64,000 nucleotides of DNA, taken from contig JAYKKM010000047.1 of NCBI GenBank assembly GCA_035772405.1, positions 717,501 to 781,500 on the forward strand. The letters run 5' to 3'. The notes beneath the pieces are model-generated. The model saw nothing but the letters and a program-made list of their open reading frames with translations, searched no databases and was not told the origin of the DNA. Position numbers and translations under genes: made by a program. Shown here in pieces: positions 22,901 to 35,755 of this stretch (position 1 is the first letter of the stretch; each line of letters begins with the position of its first letter). This DNA is from Chrysogorgia sp. JL179-B06. Its lineage: Eukaryota > Cnidaria > Anthozoa > Scleralcyonacea > Chrysogorgiidae.

Positions 22901-25900
22901 TTATAACGTCGACAACAAGGGTCAAAGTCCCTAAGAGAGTAGAGGCAGGCAAACGCTTGGCTGCCATATCTAAAGCAGCTAAAGAGAGGAAGATGAGAGA
23001 GAGAGTCATAAGTGAGGACGACAGTTTTAACTACGGATACATCATAGGAACTATAGGAGTGGTAATAGCCGCTGGCTCGCTGTACTACACGATTAGTCAA
23101 GACAAACAAGTAGTGACTGAAGAGCCTAAGAACGTCGTTATAAAACCACCACGTAAACTCGACAGCTTCGATTAAAACATATCGTATAATATATGGCATC
23201 AATAGACAGAAAAGAACTGATGAACGAGCTATACGACGCAGCCCTCGTGACTGCTGGAGCCGTAGCTGTGTCCATGGCATCAAAGAAAGTACTAAAAGAA
23301 CCGTTGGGTACCCCCGAATCAGTCAAGGGCACCCTCAAGCTAGCGACTGCTGTAGGTGTCTCAACGCTACTCGTTAAGTGGGCGCAGAGTAAGAAATACT
23401 TACCTATTGACCCGTTCTCAAAATAATCTAACGTAATACATAATGGCTAGCTTGGTAGCAGGTGGGTTGTTCAATGCTATAGCATTTGCAGGAGCTGGAT
23501 TTCTATTCAGCAAGCTAAACCATACCGGCTACGAGATAGAGATAAAGAGACACAACAAAGCATTGGAGAGTCTTGCAAGAGCGAAAGAATCATTCTATGA
23601 GAATGAGATTCGTCAGAGAGACAAAATTCAAGAGTTAAGACAACAACTGTCAGATGCTAACGCAGACATAAACGACACAAACCACGCTCTGGATCAACTA
23701 AGACAAGTACTGACGATACAGTATGATGGGAAGACATTTAGTAAAGAGCCTGAGTTGTCAGACTATTACAAACCATCAGACGAGATGAAAGAATATCAAA
23801 CGGTATTCGTTGGAGCTGTTGGGATACCCTTAGGTTACTTAATATATAGAGTAGTATAATGAGCGCTGCTTTGAAGGAGATGGCTATGGAATTTAATAAA
23901 AAGCGTGACTCGACACTCCAGACTCGTCAGATAGAAGAGTTGGAACAACTACTATCAGACGCTCTAAAACAGGTCGCAATAATAAAGTGTGAGTGGAAGA
24001 CACTCAACCACAAAGTTAATACATTATAGTTTAAAGATATATATAGTATATTAACTTAGATGGTTGACGAACGTACAATGAGAATGTTCTATGCTGGGTA
24101 CACATTGGATGAGATCGCATCAAAAAAGTGGAGTGGTACTACGTTAGGGTATACATTAGACGAGATCAAGAATGGAGAGAGGAACCTAACACCAAAAAAG
24201 TGGTACGACACCACATACTGTTACGAGTGTAGTAACCACAGAATCCCAATCGAAGATGGTGTATTTAGTTGTAACAAGTGTGGAGAGACTACCTACGGAC
24301 GTGTGAGGAACTTCGTACCTAATATTTGGATGTACAAGAAATCGGCTCATAGTTATAGTAAGTGGTTAGAGAGAATGTTGACTAGTAAAAGATTAGTCAA
24401 CGATAGTGACATACCAACAGTGGTCAGTGATTTTATAGAGATAATATGGTCTCTTAAAAGAAACAAACTGATTGTCAAGAACGTATCGAAATATATTTTC
24501 TATGTCGTAAGAATATGCTCTAGAAAAGATATAGAGTTGAGAGGTAGTCTTAACGACCTCAAACCTGGTAAGGTCAAGGCACGATTCGAGCGCAACCTGT
24601 ATAGCGTAGTATACAAGGATCTAGGTTGGGATGGGAGAGGAGATCCATACTACAACGAGTGGATAAATAAAATATATGGTAATATATAATGGCAAGACCA
24701 AAAATTTACCAAACCAAAGAAGAAGCTTTGATAGCATCCAGAGCTCAAACCAAAGAGTGGATGAGAACTCATAAGTGGGTGTGTGAGACGTGCGATCGGT
24801 CATACCACGTGACCTCTAAATACAAACACATCAAGACTAGAAAACACGCGAGAAACTTAAACAGTAGTCCTTGACTAATTCGTAATGCCCATACGCATAG
24901 CTAGATACACCGTCTGGTAGTATGAATCGCTTGTCGTCAAAGCAGCTCAATGATATCTTATTTATTTCATAGGTTCCTAGTCGGTGGCTCTTGCTCCGAA
25001 TAGTTTTAATTATGTGAGACATTTGCTCACCATTTGTCAGGACACTTTTATAGTTATCATGTCTTATGTTATTTCTAATGGTACTCTTCTTGATACCTTT
25101 AGCAGTCATCCCACCTTTTCCGTCCTCTTTTATGTAGCTATACATTTTCGACCTTAAACCAACATACTCAACGACAGGGACTCCAAATGTCTCATCCTTC
25201 ATTTTACCAATGACCTTCTTGTTAGTTGAGTCGAAGTAGGGAGATGACTTGTCATATCCACTAAAGTCGAACACTTCTTTGTTATCGTACATGTATTTGT
25301 ACACATCATCCGTCTCGATCTCATACATTAGGCTATCCGTGTCTGTGAATAGCAGTTTGGATCTGTTGCCATACTTCTTTTTGATGTTATTGTAGTGGAA
25401 GTCATACACCAATGTCTTCGACAGGTCTAGAATACACATACCTACGTATGCTGGTCTATTTAGAGTTAGTGTCTCTTTGATCTTGTGAACTGCTACCAAG
25501 TTATTGTCAAATATCTTACTGCTCACAAAGGTTGGTTTTGACGTTAGTTTCTTCAGTTTTTCCTTGTCTGTCACCAACTCCACATTCACAAGCTTTCGTA
25601 GATTCTCCATAGTCTTTCCAAACACACTATTATTCATAAGTTTGAAAAAGTCTTTCTCAAAGTTATTCTTTGCTTGGGTTCTCTTGTCCGTGTTAAAGTC
25701 GATATATTGCTTGAGCCATGGTGACTGATCGAATTGAAGTACTCTATGTACCTTCTTGACTTCCATTCCCAAACTCCTGTATAATTGTAGGTTTCTATAA
25801 TGAACTACGTACTTAGTCTTGTCGCTTAGGTTTAGGTACAAGTTTTGCAACCTCTCCTACAGATATCTTAAACTTATCTTGGATTGTCCTACAATAGTTT

Positions 25901-28900
25901 GACAACATGTCACTACTCACTTTCATCCTCTCAGGGGCTAAAGGATATTCGTTATGCATATCATGCAAATCCTCTGGATACTCTAAATCAACCTCAAGTA
26001 TCAACCCCTTGTCTGAGTCGTTACCATACTTGTGTAAATTGTTGATATCAAAACCCTCAACCCACTCAAATCCACCAGTCGGTAGATACTGACTCATAGC
26101 CCAACCATAAAGGTTATTAGCATCTAGATATAATATGTATTTCGATGGCTTGCTACTATCGTAGTCCTTCATATATTTGTTATTAGCCTTACTATATCTA
26201 TGTGTTATACATGAGACACCACCTCGCATTCCTTTCTCAATAAACTGAAACATATCAATGTTAGTCATCAACGTTAGTTCCACTCCTGTCATCTTTAGAG
26301 CAGCGTCCCACGATAGTCCTGGTGATGTGAAGTAGTGACAAGGATCTAGTTGATAGTACTGCTTACACGTCCTTCTGAAGTTCTCGAACACGTCAGCCAG
26401 TAGTAATACGTCAGACTTTAGGTATAGATCGTGGTACTCACCCATGTTCTCCACACCCATTGTCTCCCACACTTCTTGAGCGTGCTCATAGTCTGTGTCT
26501 GACACATGCTCGCCGTTTAGGATGCTGTAGAAACTCTTCTTTGATGGCAACTCAAGTTCGTTAAACTTATCGAAACTATCCATATAATCATATGGGTACA
26601 CACCTTTTCGCGACACCAACTCCAGCTCCTCACCTTGAAATAGTTCAGACGTGTACTTGAGACAGTCCTTTGGTAGGTTGTTCACTAGGTCGGCTAGACT
26701 AGAGCTCATGAATTGGAAACTATCTAGAAACACTAGATGTTTACCTAACATGAATGCCATATATTTCTCCATGTTATTTGGTATGACGTTGATTTTCTGA
26801 CCTATCTTACCTATCTCTTGCATTATGAAGTGACTATCGTACCCTCTTAGATTATGAAATATGACAGGTATCTTATCAGTCAATCTATAGTTCCTATTAC
26901 ATAACTGATGTGCTGAACCTCTATATTTACCAGTTACATGACAATGATCTCTAACTCTTACGTCTTTACGTCTATACTTTTCATCGCAAATATGACATTT
27001 AGTCGCTTCCTTGAAGTTAACCTTATCAGCTCTGGTCATCACCATGTCCTTATTAAAATGTTCCTTTCTAACTTTCTTGCAGTATTTAACCTCCTCTAAC
27101 ATCTTTTTCATGAACTTCTTAACCGCTTTCTGACCTCGAAACATCTCTACTGGTTTACTATATTTATCATCGTAACAGCACACTACTTTGTACCCATACC
27201 CACAGTCCGTGTGTCTTTGGTACTCGCTAGTGTACGATGCTGCGAGTGGTGTCACGTTGTCGACCTTCTCTGTGATAGCCTCGAAGTCTGCGTATATTAC
27301 AAATGGTACCTCTAATTGTTTGTGGTAATTTACGTACTCAAGAGTACTGTCTTCTTCGAATGGCATCTTGATCGCTTGCTTACCATTTACCACCATACAA
27401 ACCTCCTTATGATTCTCTAGAATCTCATTGGTAGTAAAACACTGAAGACAGTACCTACAGAAATTCTTGCGACACTTGTGATTAGACTGACCACACATAA
27501 ACCTACCAAAGTCTTTGATGTACACGTAGTGTCGTTTAACACCATTCGTTATTAGCAGTAGGTCCATATGATCCTCACACTTCTCCTCAGAAACGTAGAT
27601 AGGGAATGGCTGCTTGTCCTCATATCCAAACACGCTGATGCTAATATCGTTCTGCCTCTCTATCTTTTTGTACTGTTTCGTATCCACTGGGAATCTCACT
27701 CCTTCATAATTGACAGAACCTACGTTCTTCTTATGCTTCGACACTCTCTGCGGATCCTTTCCCACAGGACATTTGTGTAACACGTGACACCACATGAAAC
27801 ACTTATCATCTTCATTCTTTATATTAATCAAACCTTTCGACGCGTTCCTCAACTCTTCAGGTAGCTCAACATAACTCGATCCTTTAAGAGGCTTATACAC
27901 TACCACATTAATATAGTGATCACTAACACTGTCTACAACCCACCCAGACCCTTCTGATAACCATACAGCTATACGATTTACTATCTCCTCACTAGCTTGA
28001 TTCGTAGTCCCACTAATATCAACACTACTAGTCACTGTTTTGACTACACTATTGAAGAAGGCTGTCTTAAACACAGACTCTCCGTCACCAATTTGTTTCT
28101 CTAGAGTTACTTTCAATGTCTCAGAAAACTTTAAACCTTTCAGTCTCTCTAACTCTTTCTGTAAAGCCGAGCCCACTACTCCTCTAGTCTTGACTAGTTG
28201 CTTTAGTGGATCCTTATCGTCGACCACCTCAACACTATATGACTTGGTGTACCCTTTGAGAGCAACTTTCCTTTGTACTACAGTAGGACGTTTCATCTTA
28301 GCAATAAGGTTAGTGATTCTCTTATACTCTCTGTCTGAGACCTCCTGACTTAATCGTGACCTCTTAACATATCGTCTAAGATCGCGTCTAGCCTCTCGAA
28401 TCTTTCTGACCTCCCTAACTCTGGTGACTCTATTAACAACATTCTCTCTAGGCACCCTTCTAATAAGGTCCATCCACTTATACCCTAATGCTTTAGCGTC
28501 AGCTAGATAGCCAGACATCCTCTTTAGAAAACTCATCTTAACATTCGGTATAACTAAGTTACCAAAACCTATAGCAGGACCACGTGCACCACCACTCGAT
28601 AGTGTACCACTACGAGCGACATTACCATCCACAATAGGGTTACGTTTACTCTCAGACATTTTCACACGAGTCGTTTTATTATTTAATATAGCTAAGTCCT
28701 TAGACCTTTTCATGCGAGTCGTTTTATTATTTAATATAGTTAAGTCCTTAGACCCTTTTAAATCATGACCTGAAATAAAGCTCATACCAGGATCACGTGT
28801 AATATCACTTGACATAGTCTTGCTATGAGCGACATCCTCACCCACAGCAGCCCCACGTCTAGACACCTCACTCTGTAGCTTACTAGCTGAGACACGTCTC

Positions 28901-31900
28901 ACAGACTCCAAACCACGCGACACATCGTCTATTAGTAGTCTCGAAAGTGGGGCTAACGGCGAACTTTTTCCATTTGAATGTCTCAACTTCTCTGGAGAAC
29001 CAAGCACTTTTTCCGTTTTTGGATTCCACATATTTGCTCGAAAATTATATGTGGAATCCAAAAACGAAAAAAGTGCTGCGTTCTCCAGAGAAAAAAGTTG
29101 AGACATGAAAAATGGAAAAATGCGCCGGTAGCCCCACTTTCTATACTACTGGCCACCATTACTAAAAACGTGTTCCAAGTGAGCCCGCAATTTCAAAAGG
29201 TAATATTGTTTGTGACGTCAGATTCTCAATGCTACGCCTGAATTTTGGTCTAGGTTATTTGTTTTCTTGTTTTTTTCGAGAAGTAGATTAAATGTCCAGC
29301 CTTTCAGACGAATAATTTGAAAAAAACGACCTTGATTTACTTGAAGAATTAGCCGCGTGGAGTCTTCGCGTTGAGAATCTGACGTCACTTCGTTACGCTG
29401 GTCAAGAACATGAACGATTAATGGCGGACATAACAACTCTAGATTCGGAGTAAGAAAAATAATACTTGCCATCGTCGAATCGCAAAACGGTTTCGACCAC
29501 GTAATATTTAGCAGCTCTGCTTTATAAATACATGAAAATATCGATAGGTAAAAATTTGATCGTAGTGGCACTTTAAAAGATTGGTGTAAAATACGCAGTT
29601 TTCTTTTTTTTTTGTAAATATTGTTTGATTCCATTTGATGAGCTGCATTTTGTGTTTCTTGAATTCTTGTTCTTATCATTAGATCGTTTCTCTTTTGATG
29701 GTTCTGCATTTGTTTTTAGTGGAGAGTCAGGTGCTGGGAAGACAGAGTCTACCAAGTTTATTCTGAATTACTTGTCCGGATTGAGTTCCTCTGTGCAAGG
29801 AGGTGGTGAATCTGATAGTATTTTGAATGTAGAGGATGCCATTTTAAAAAGCAGGTAGTTTAAAACTTTTCAAATCATGATAACACGTGGCTGCATGCTA
29901 ACTATGTAGTATATTGTTATATATTGCTCTATTTTTCCCTTACGTGAGGCACACTTTGATTGGTCAATGGTTACATGATATGCAACAAATTGTTGCCCGC
30001 TGAAGTACATGTAGGTGAGCGGGCAAATTTGTTCCAGCCAGAGTATAACACAATAAGCGAGTTCGTAATGTCGACTGCGCATCAAAATGATGTGTTCTGC
30101 GTCGGGATAAAACTTATTTCAATTCATAACATCAGGCTGGGAAATTCAGTATAACGATGAGGCTGTAACAGTGTAGTAAAATATCCCAGCTTACTCTAGC
30201 TTACATACGTCATATGTTTTTACTTGTATATTCCCCAATTCCCTGCGTTTAACAAATGTCCATTTTCCCCTCTATACCTTTTAATTACTTTGTCTCGAGA
30301 TCCTTCGGAAATTGTTTTATATAATACTAAGCCGGTAAAATATAACTTGAGTACTTGATATTGGCTGAAGGTGACTACATATGAGTAGCAGTAGTAGATA
30401 CAATACAAATAATCTACTTTTATTGTCCATTATCCAATGCTTAGACAAATAATCGCGACAGACAGTTGCAGATATTCCTGTTTGAAAACGCCTTTCCTGC
30501 ATACAGGGCATGGGAGTTGCCATGCATGGGGGCCGATGTGTGGCTCATCTTGAAACCTTAGCGATACATTTGTGTACCTCAAAGAATGAATAATGCTCAG
30601 CAAAGTGTTTACGATGCTATAGCTTCGTTTTCCTGTTACTACGTGCACCTACATGTACAGAGCATGTGCGCACCTATACAGAATTTGACTGTGCGATCTT
30701 ACGCAGAACTTACATACGTGCGCGGACCTCGACAGAACTTGCGTGTGCGCATGTCTGCCAGACAGGCATCTACCAGTCTACCCATACAACTACACAGCTC
30801 ACTACAATAATCTAGATACGGTAATACTAGTGCGATCGTACATCATTAATATTATAATGTTCGATGAGGTACCAAGTTATTTAAACCACAAGGCCCACGA
30901 GGTACGACGCCATTAAGATACCGGTCTCCTTCGTTGAACGTAATTATTATTCACCTAACCTTAACTGACGTCTCAACCTTATCTTTAGTCCAATTATGGA
31001 AAGCTTTGGAAATGCGAAGACAGTTTACAACAACAATTCAAGTAGATTTGGAAAATTTGTTCAGCTATTTTTCAACGATAGAGGGCGAATCAATGGCGGG
31101 CAAATATCAGACTGTATCCTTTTCACTAATGCTGCTGTTTTGTTTTAATTTGTTTTAATCTTCAACTTTAAGTTCTCACATGAAGCAAGATATCTTCGTA
31201 AGATATCATATGATCTTAAAGTTATGACCAATGAAGCATAATTTCATCTCAAAATTCGTTGAAAAAGAGGTTGTATTTTACGCGTAAAACGTCAATTTTG
31301 TACGCCGCCATTAAAATAGCAAAAGTTAGCAAGGTCGATTAAAAGGCAAGTTATGACGTCGTGGCCTCAAGAAACAAGCTTGTTGAGGCTATGACGTCAA
31401 AAGCAATCTCTACTCATTCTTCCCAAACTCGGCCATTTTAATGGCGGATCCTAAATTGCAAACTTTACACAATCATCATTTGATCATCAGAGTTTCTTAA
31501 CTCTTTCCCTACGGGCGCAGTTAAAATGGGTCGTTGATGACCCGCAAAGTCGTCAATCGAAAAACACGGCACACGGTAACGCAAGATTAAAAATTGAAAT
31601 TCGACAAGCGCCAGGAACATAAAATCCACGCACACGCCAAGTTTGATTTGATTTCATAAACAACTCTGCGATTGGTGGCATTTTGAGTTTTCAAGATGCT
31701 ATGCGGGCGTGCAAAATGGCCTTTTCTGGAAAAATGTAAATTTTTCAACCTGATTTATGATAATTAATGCTAATTTATATTAACATAATGTGTTTTGTTC
31801 GGGAAATTTAAAAGAACAAGTAAAAGCCGGTTTATTGGGCTTCCAGAAAATGTATAGCTTTCGCAACAGTTATGGTTATTTCAAGAGATATCAATAGAAC

Positions 31901-34900
31901 AACGTGGTCGTTCAATTTTTGATGTTTTTCAGCCGTAGGGAAAGAGTTAATAAGCAATAATAGGTAAATTGAAAATAATCGAAGAAAAAGCGTGAAAGGA
32001 AAAGCAGTTTATTATCTGTTGAATTGAAAATAATCAATGTAAATACAGTTTAACAAAGCAAAAAAATGGTCAGTGACAAAAAATGAACCCCCTTCTCTGC
32101 TCCCCCCTACCTCAATGAGAGGAATTATGTAAGGGTTACCCGAAGCAGAGTCTCTGCAGAGATCCCACCCGCACCGGTCCACCCGCACGGGAGCTCATAC
32201 TTTTAAATATATACGCAAGCTATCTATACACTACAAAGACAATAGGTTCTGTGCATGTGGGTCAAAAAGGTCAAAATTCACCGTGTTTAGAAATGTAGGA
32301 AATAATTCACCAAATTGGCTTAAAATTTGATATGTGTGTTGTTTAGCCGACTTACAACGATGATGAAAAATTCAGGCGAAAATATAAAATTGATCTATGC
32401 GAAAAAATATCGGCCATTCTATATTAACTCTTTCCCTACGGGCGCAGTTAAAATGAGTCGTTGATGACCCGCAAAGTCGTCAATCGAAAACACGGCACAC
32501 GGTAACGCAAGATTAAAAATTGAAATTCGACAAGCGCCAGGAACATAAAATCCACGCACACGCCAAGTTTGATTTGATTTCATAAACAACTCTGCGATTG
32601 GTGGCATTTTGAGTTTTCAAGATGCTATGCGGGCGTGCAAGATGGCCTTTTCTAGAAAAATGTAAATTTTTCAACCTGATTTATGATAATTAATGCTAAT
32701 TTATATTAACATAATGTGTTTTGTTCGGGAAATTTAAAAGAACAAGTAAAAGCCGGTTTATTGGGCTTCCAGAAAATGTATAGCTTTCGCAACAGTTATG
32801 GTTATTTCAAGAGATATCAATAGAACAAAGTGGTCGTTCAATTTTTGATGTTTTTCAACCGTAGGGAAAGAGTTAATCAAACTTTGCACTATTTAAATTA
32901 CTATTTAATTACTATTTAACATTATTTCAAAAATTGTGTGGTATATATATATAATTATATATATCGCGCGTGTTGCTCTCACTCTCCATCTGACCTGAAG
33001 AAGGGCAAAAAGTAAAAATACATATAAGTACTCTTACTTCAGTATTTTTTGACATATTGAAGTTCTCTTATCTCTCTTTTTCATATAATATCTAGTTCTT
33101 TTGAGAACTTAGCAGTTTCATATTTACTCTTATTATGCCGGGAAATTTTCTTTGATTCTACATATGTTTGTTCTCTAACCCAAATTGCTGTAATGTGGTA
33201 AACCTTAACTTATTAAATTTTATTAAATGTATAATGCAGTTCTCTTGGAAAAAGTAAGTCTGCTCTTTACTATGTACGGATTGCACTACATTTTAAACAT
33301 AAAATCTTGTTTTGGCTTACAGTCAAAGAGTATAGCTTGTTTCTTGGTTTAATTATGTTAATGTGGAAAAATGTCGATGGTTATTTTAATTTTATCTTCA
33401 TCTTGTACTCAAGAAATGTTTTTATTCAAATCTGCTGATGTCTCAAATTTGGTGCACAGCGAAGATCTACTTTTTACATCATTACGTTCTTGTCTTTAGT
33501 TTGGCTTTCACGCAACGACGTGTTCGTCAAAAAGAACTTTCCATAGTCAGTAAATCAAATTTGAAACGTTAAATCTTTTTTTATAATATGGGCCTTTCAT
33601 TAACAAAGCCAATTTACGTTTTAACCACACAGTCCCTCTTAATTATTCTTGCAATAATTTAGTTTAATAAGTGATAGAAAGTTACATGTATCAAGTAAAA
33701 TATTTGAAAAAAGATTATGTCTGCAATGATTATGCAAATATACAAATGTTATTATACCTTAATTGGACTAAAAATTAACATAAGACAATATACATGTAAA
33801 TATCATATGTACTGTATATGAGTAAAATAAAATTACTATAGGTAAAACTACACAAAAAGTTTGGACTTAATCGAGTGCGATTGGGAGACTGTCTAAGGAT
33901 GAATTTAAGTCCCTAAGAAACCACATTTCATACACCAAGCAGTCAAACTTTGCATATTGTGAAGTACCGTAAACTGTGTTTCTTAGCTGTCTACGCTTTT
34001 CTTGTGGGCATCTTACGTGGTTTCCTATTGCCGATTTCTTGTGCTCTTCGATACGTTGTACAAGTGCCGATTTGTATAACCGACATAATAAGCTTCACAT
34101 TGATCACATTGGAATATATATGTAACTCTCTGTTGGGACAGCAAGGATGGCTTGGTTTTACGTAATCCAATTACCTCCTGTTCAAGCGAATCCAACGCCA
34201 CACCGTCAATTTGTTCGTATAGTTCATGCCCATCAAATTGGAAAAGCTGATTTTTGGTCGCTGTCTTGAGGAGCTCAGTCAATTCTTCGCTTATAGGTCT
34301 TGTCAGCCTTATAGGTCTTGTCAGACACAATTGACTGACTAGTCTGACTGAAGTAACAAGCTTGAACAACAGGTGCACCCATATTTAAAAGTCGCAAGCT
34401 TGAACAGGAGGTAAGATTACGTGAAACCAAGCCATCCTTGCTGTCCCAACAGTGCGTATTATATAGATTCCAATGTGATCAGGATGATTATGTCGGTTAT
34501 ACAAATGGGCACTTGTGCTAACGTATCGAAGAGCGGAAATCGGCAGTAGGAAACCACGTAAGATGCCCACAAGGAAAGCGTAGACAACTTAGAAACACAG
34601 TTTCGGTATACTTCACAAAATGCAAAGGAAAGTTTGACTGCTTGGTGTATGAAATGTTGTTTATTAGAATATTAAAACCAACCTTAACCTCCCAATTGGA
34701 CTCGATTAAGTCCAAATTTGTGTAGTTTGTTTTATCTATAGTAATTTTATTTTTACTCACACATATGATATTCACATGTATATTGTCTTCTATTAATTTT
34801 TAGTCTAAGGTATAATTTACATTTGTATATTTGCATAATCATTGTATTCTTTTTTCAAATATTCACTTGCAAATGATGTGAAGATGGCATTTCGATGTCG

Positions 34901-35714
34901 TAACTTCCTATCGCTGACTTGCTTTCTTATTTCTTTATTATAAACCCTCTCGGCCCCAGTTTTTAGTTCTCCGTAGAGAGGACGCAAAAACAACTGATAA
35001 GTTCCTTTACAGTTTTTGATTTGGTCGATATCTCTCTTCAAAATTGCCAAAAAGCACGAGAAATTTTCGCAAATGGCAAAGGGTCTGGTAACTACCTGTG
35101 ACGTAACTTATAAGGGACGGAGTTGCTCATAAGAGTTATTTATTTTCTCGTGTATTCTGTTGTTTAGTTATCATCGAAGCGAGCAACGTGCCAGATAGAT
35201 GTGTTGTGTTTGGGTTTTCAAATTAATCAGACTTAGAAAACGGAATTTCACTTGATGACATTCCTTAAGCTACGTCACAGGTGGCTCGTCCCAGGCCGCT
35301 TTCGGCTTTTTTTGTCTTTCGGGTCATTCGTGCAACTAGCAAAGTTTAAAGAGAAATATCTCTGAAACGAATGGACCAAATTGAAAACTATAAGAGAACT
35401 TATCAGCTGTTTTTGCGTCCTGTATACGCGAACTAAATACTGGTTATCAGCATAATTTAGTTTATTTGAATATATTTATTGAATCACTAGATTTTGTGTT
35501 TAATCTCCAATAAATTCGCTATTACAAAATGTTTAGATTTCCCTTGTGGAGTTTAAATTTTAATGTCTTAACTTTTTAGAATCGTCTTCCAAGACAGAAT
35601 CCAGATGAAAGAAACTATCACATTTTTTATGCTATGCTTGCTGGAGTTTCAGATGAACAAAGACGTATGTTTCTCGCATTACAAGTTTATTTGATTGATT
35701 GATTGATTGATTGC

Positions 35715-35755
<41 letters not shown>

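Larger units (their letters stand above)
12515..29150. mobile_element. Polinton/Maverick-type virus-like element (16.6 kb), near-intact
   Basis: Bounded by the 6-bp duplication GGCCAC and by AG/CT termini with matching 46-47-bp outer repeats. It encodes protein-primed PolB, an rve integrase with chromodomain, an A32/FtsK-like packaging ATPase, a candidate major capsid protein and a penton-like protein, plus about 13 accessory proteins. Two gene blocks diverge at 18676/18694, and PolB reads inward from the right end. All large frames are open except PolB (one frameshift). The perfect duplication and open frames point to a young insertion or a recently active lineage. It occupies the intron between the first two myosin exons of the window. 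No adenain-like protease was found. Confidence 0.97.

Noticed and set aside
12515..29150. Bacterial or phage contamination suggested by BRO-N and fibre motifs
   Set aside because: The segment is bounded by a target duplication inside a eukaryotic MITE and carries typical Polinton PolB, integrase and ATPase.
34817..35050. Minus-strand frame of 77 codons
   Set aside because: Basic sequence next to the Penelope arms but without recognisable family features; not supported as a gene.
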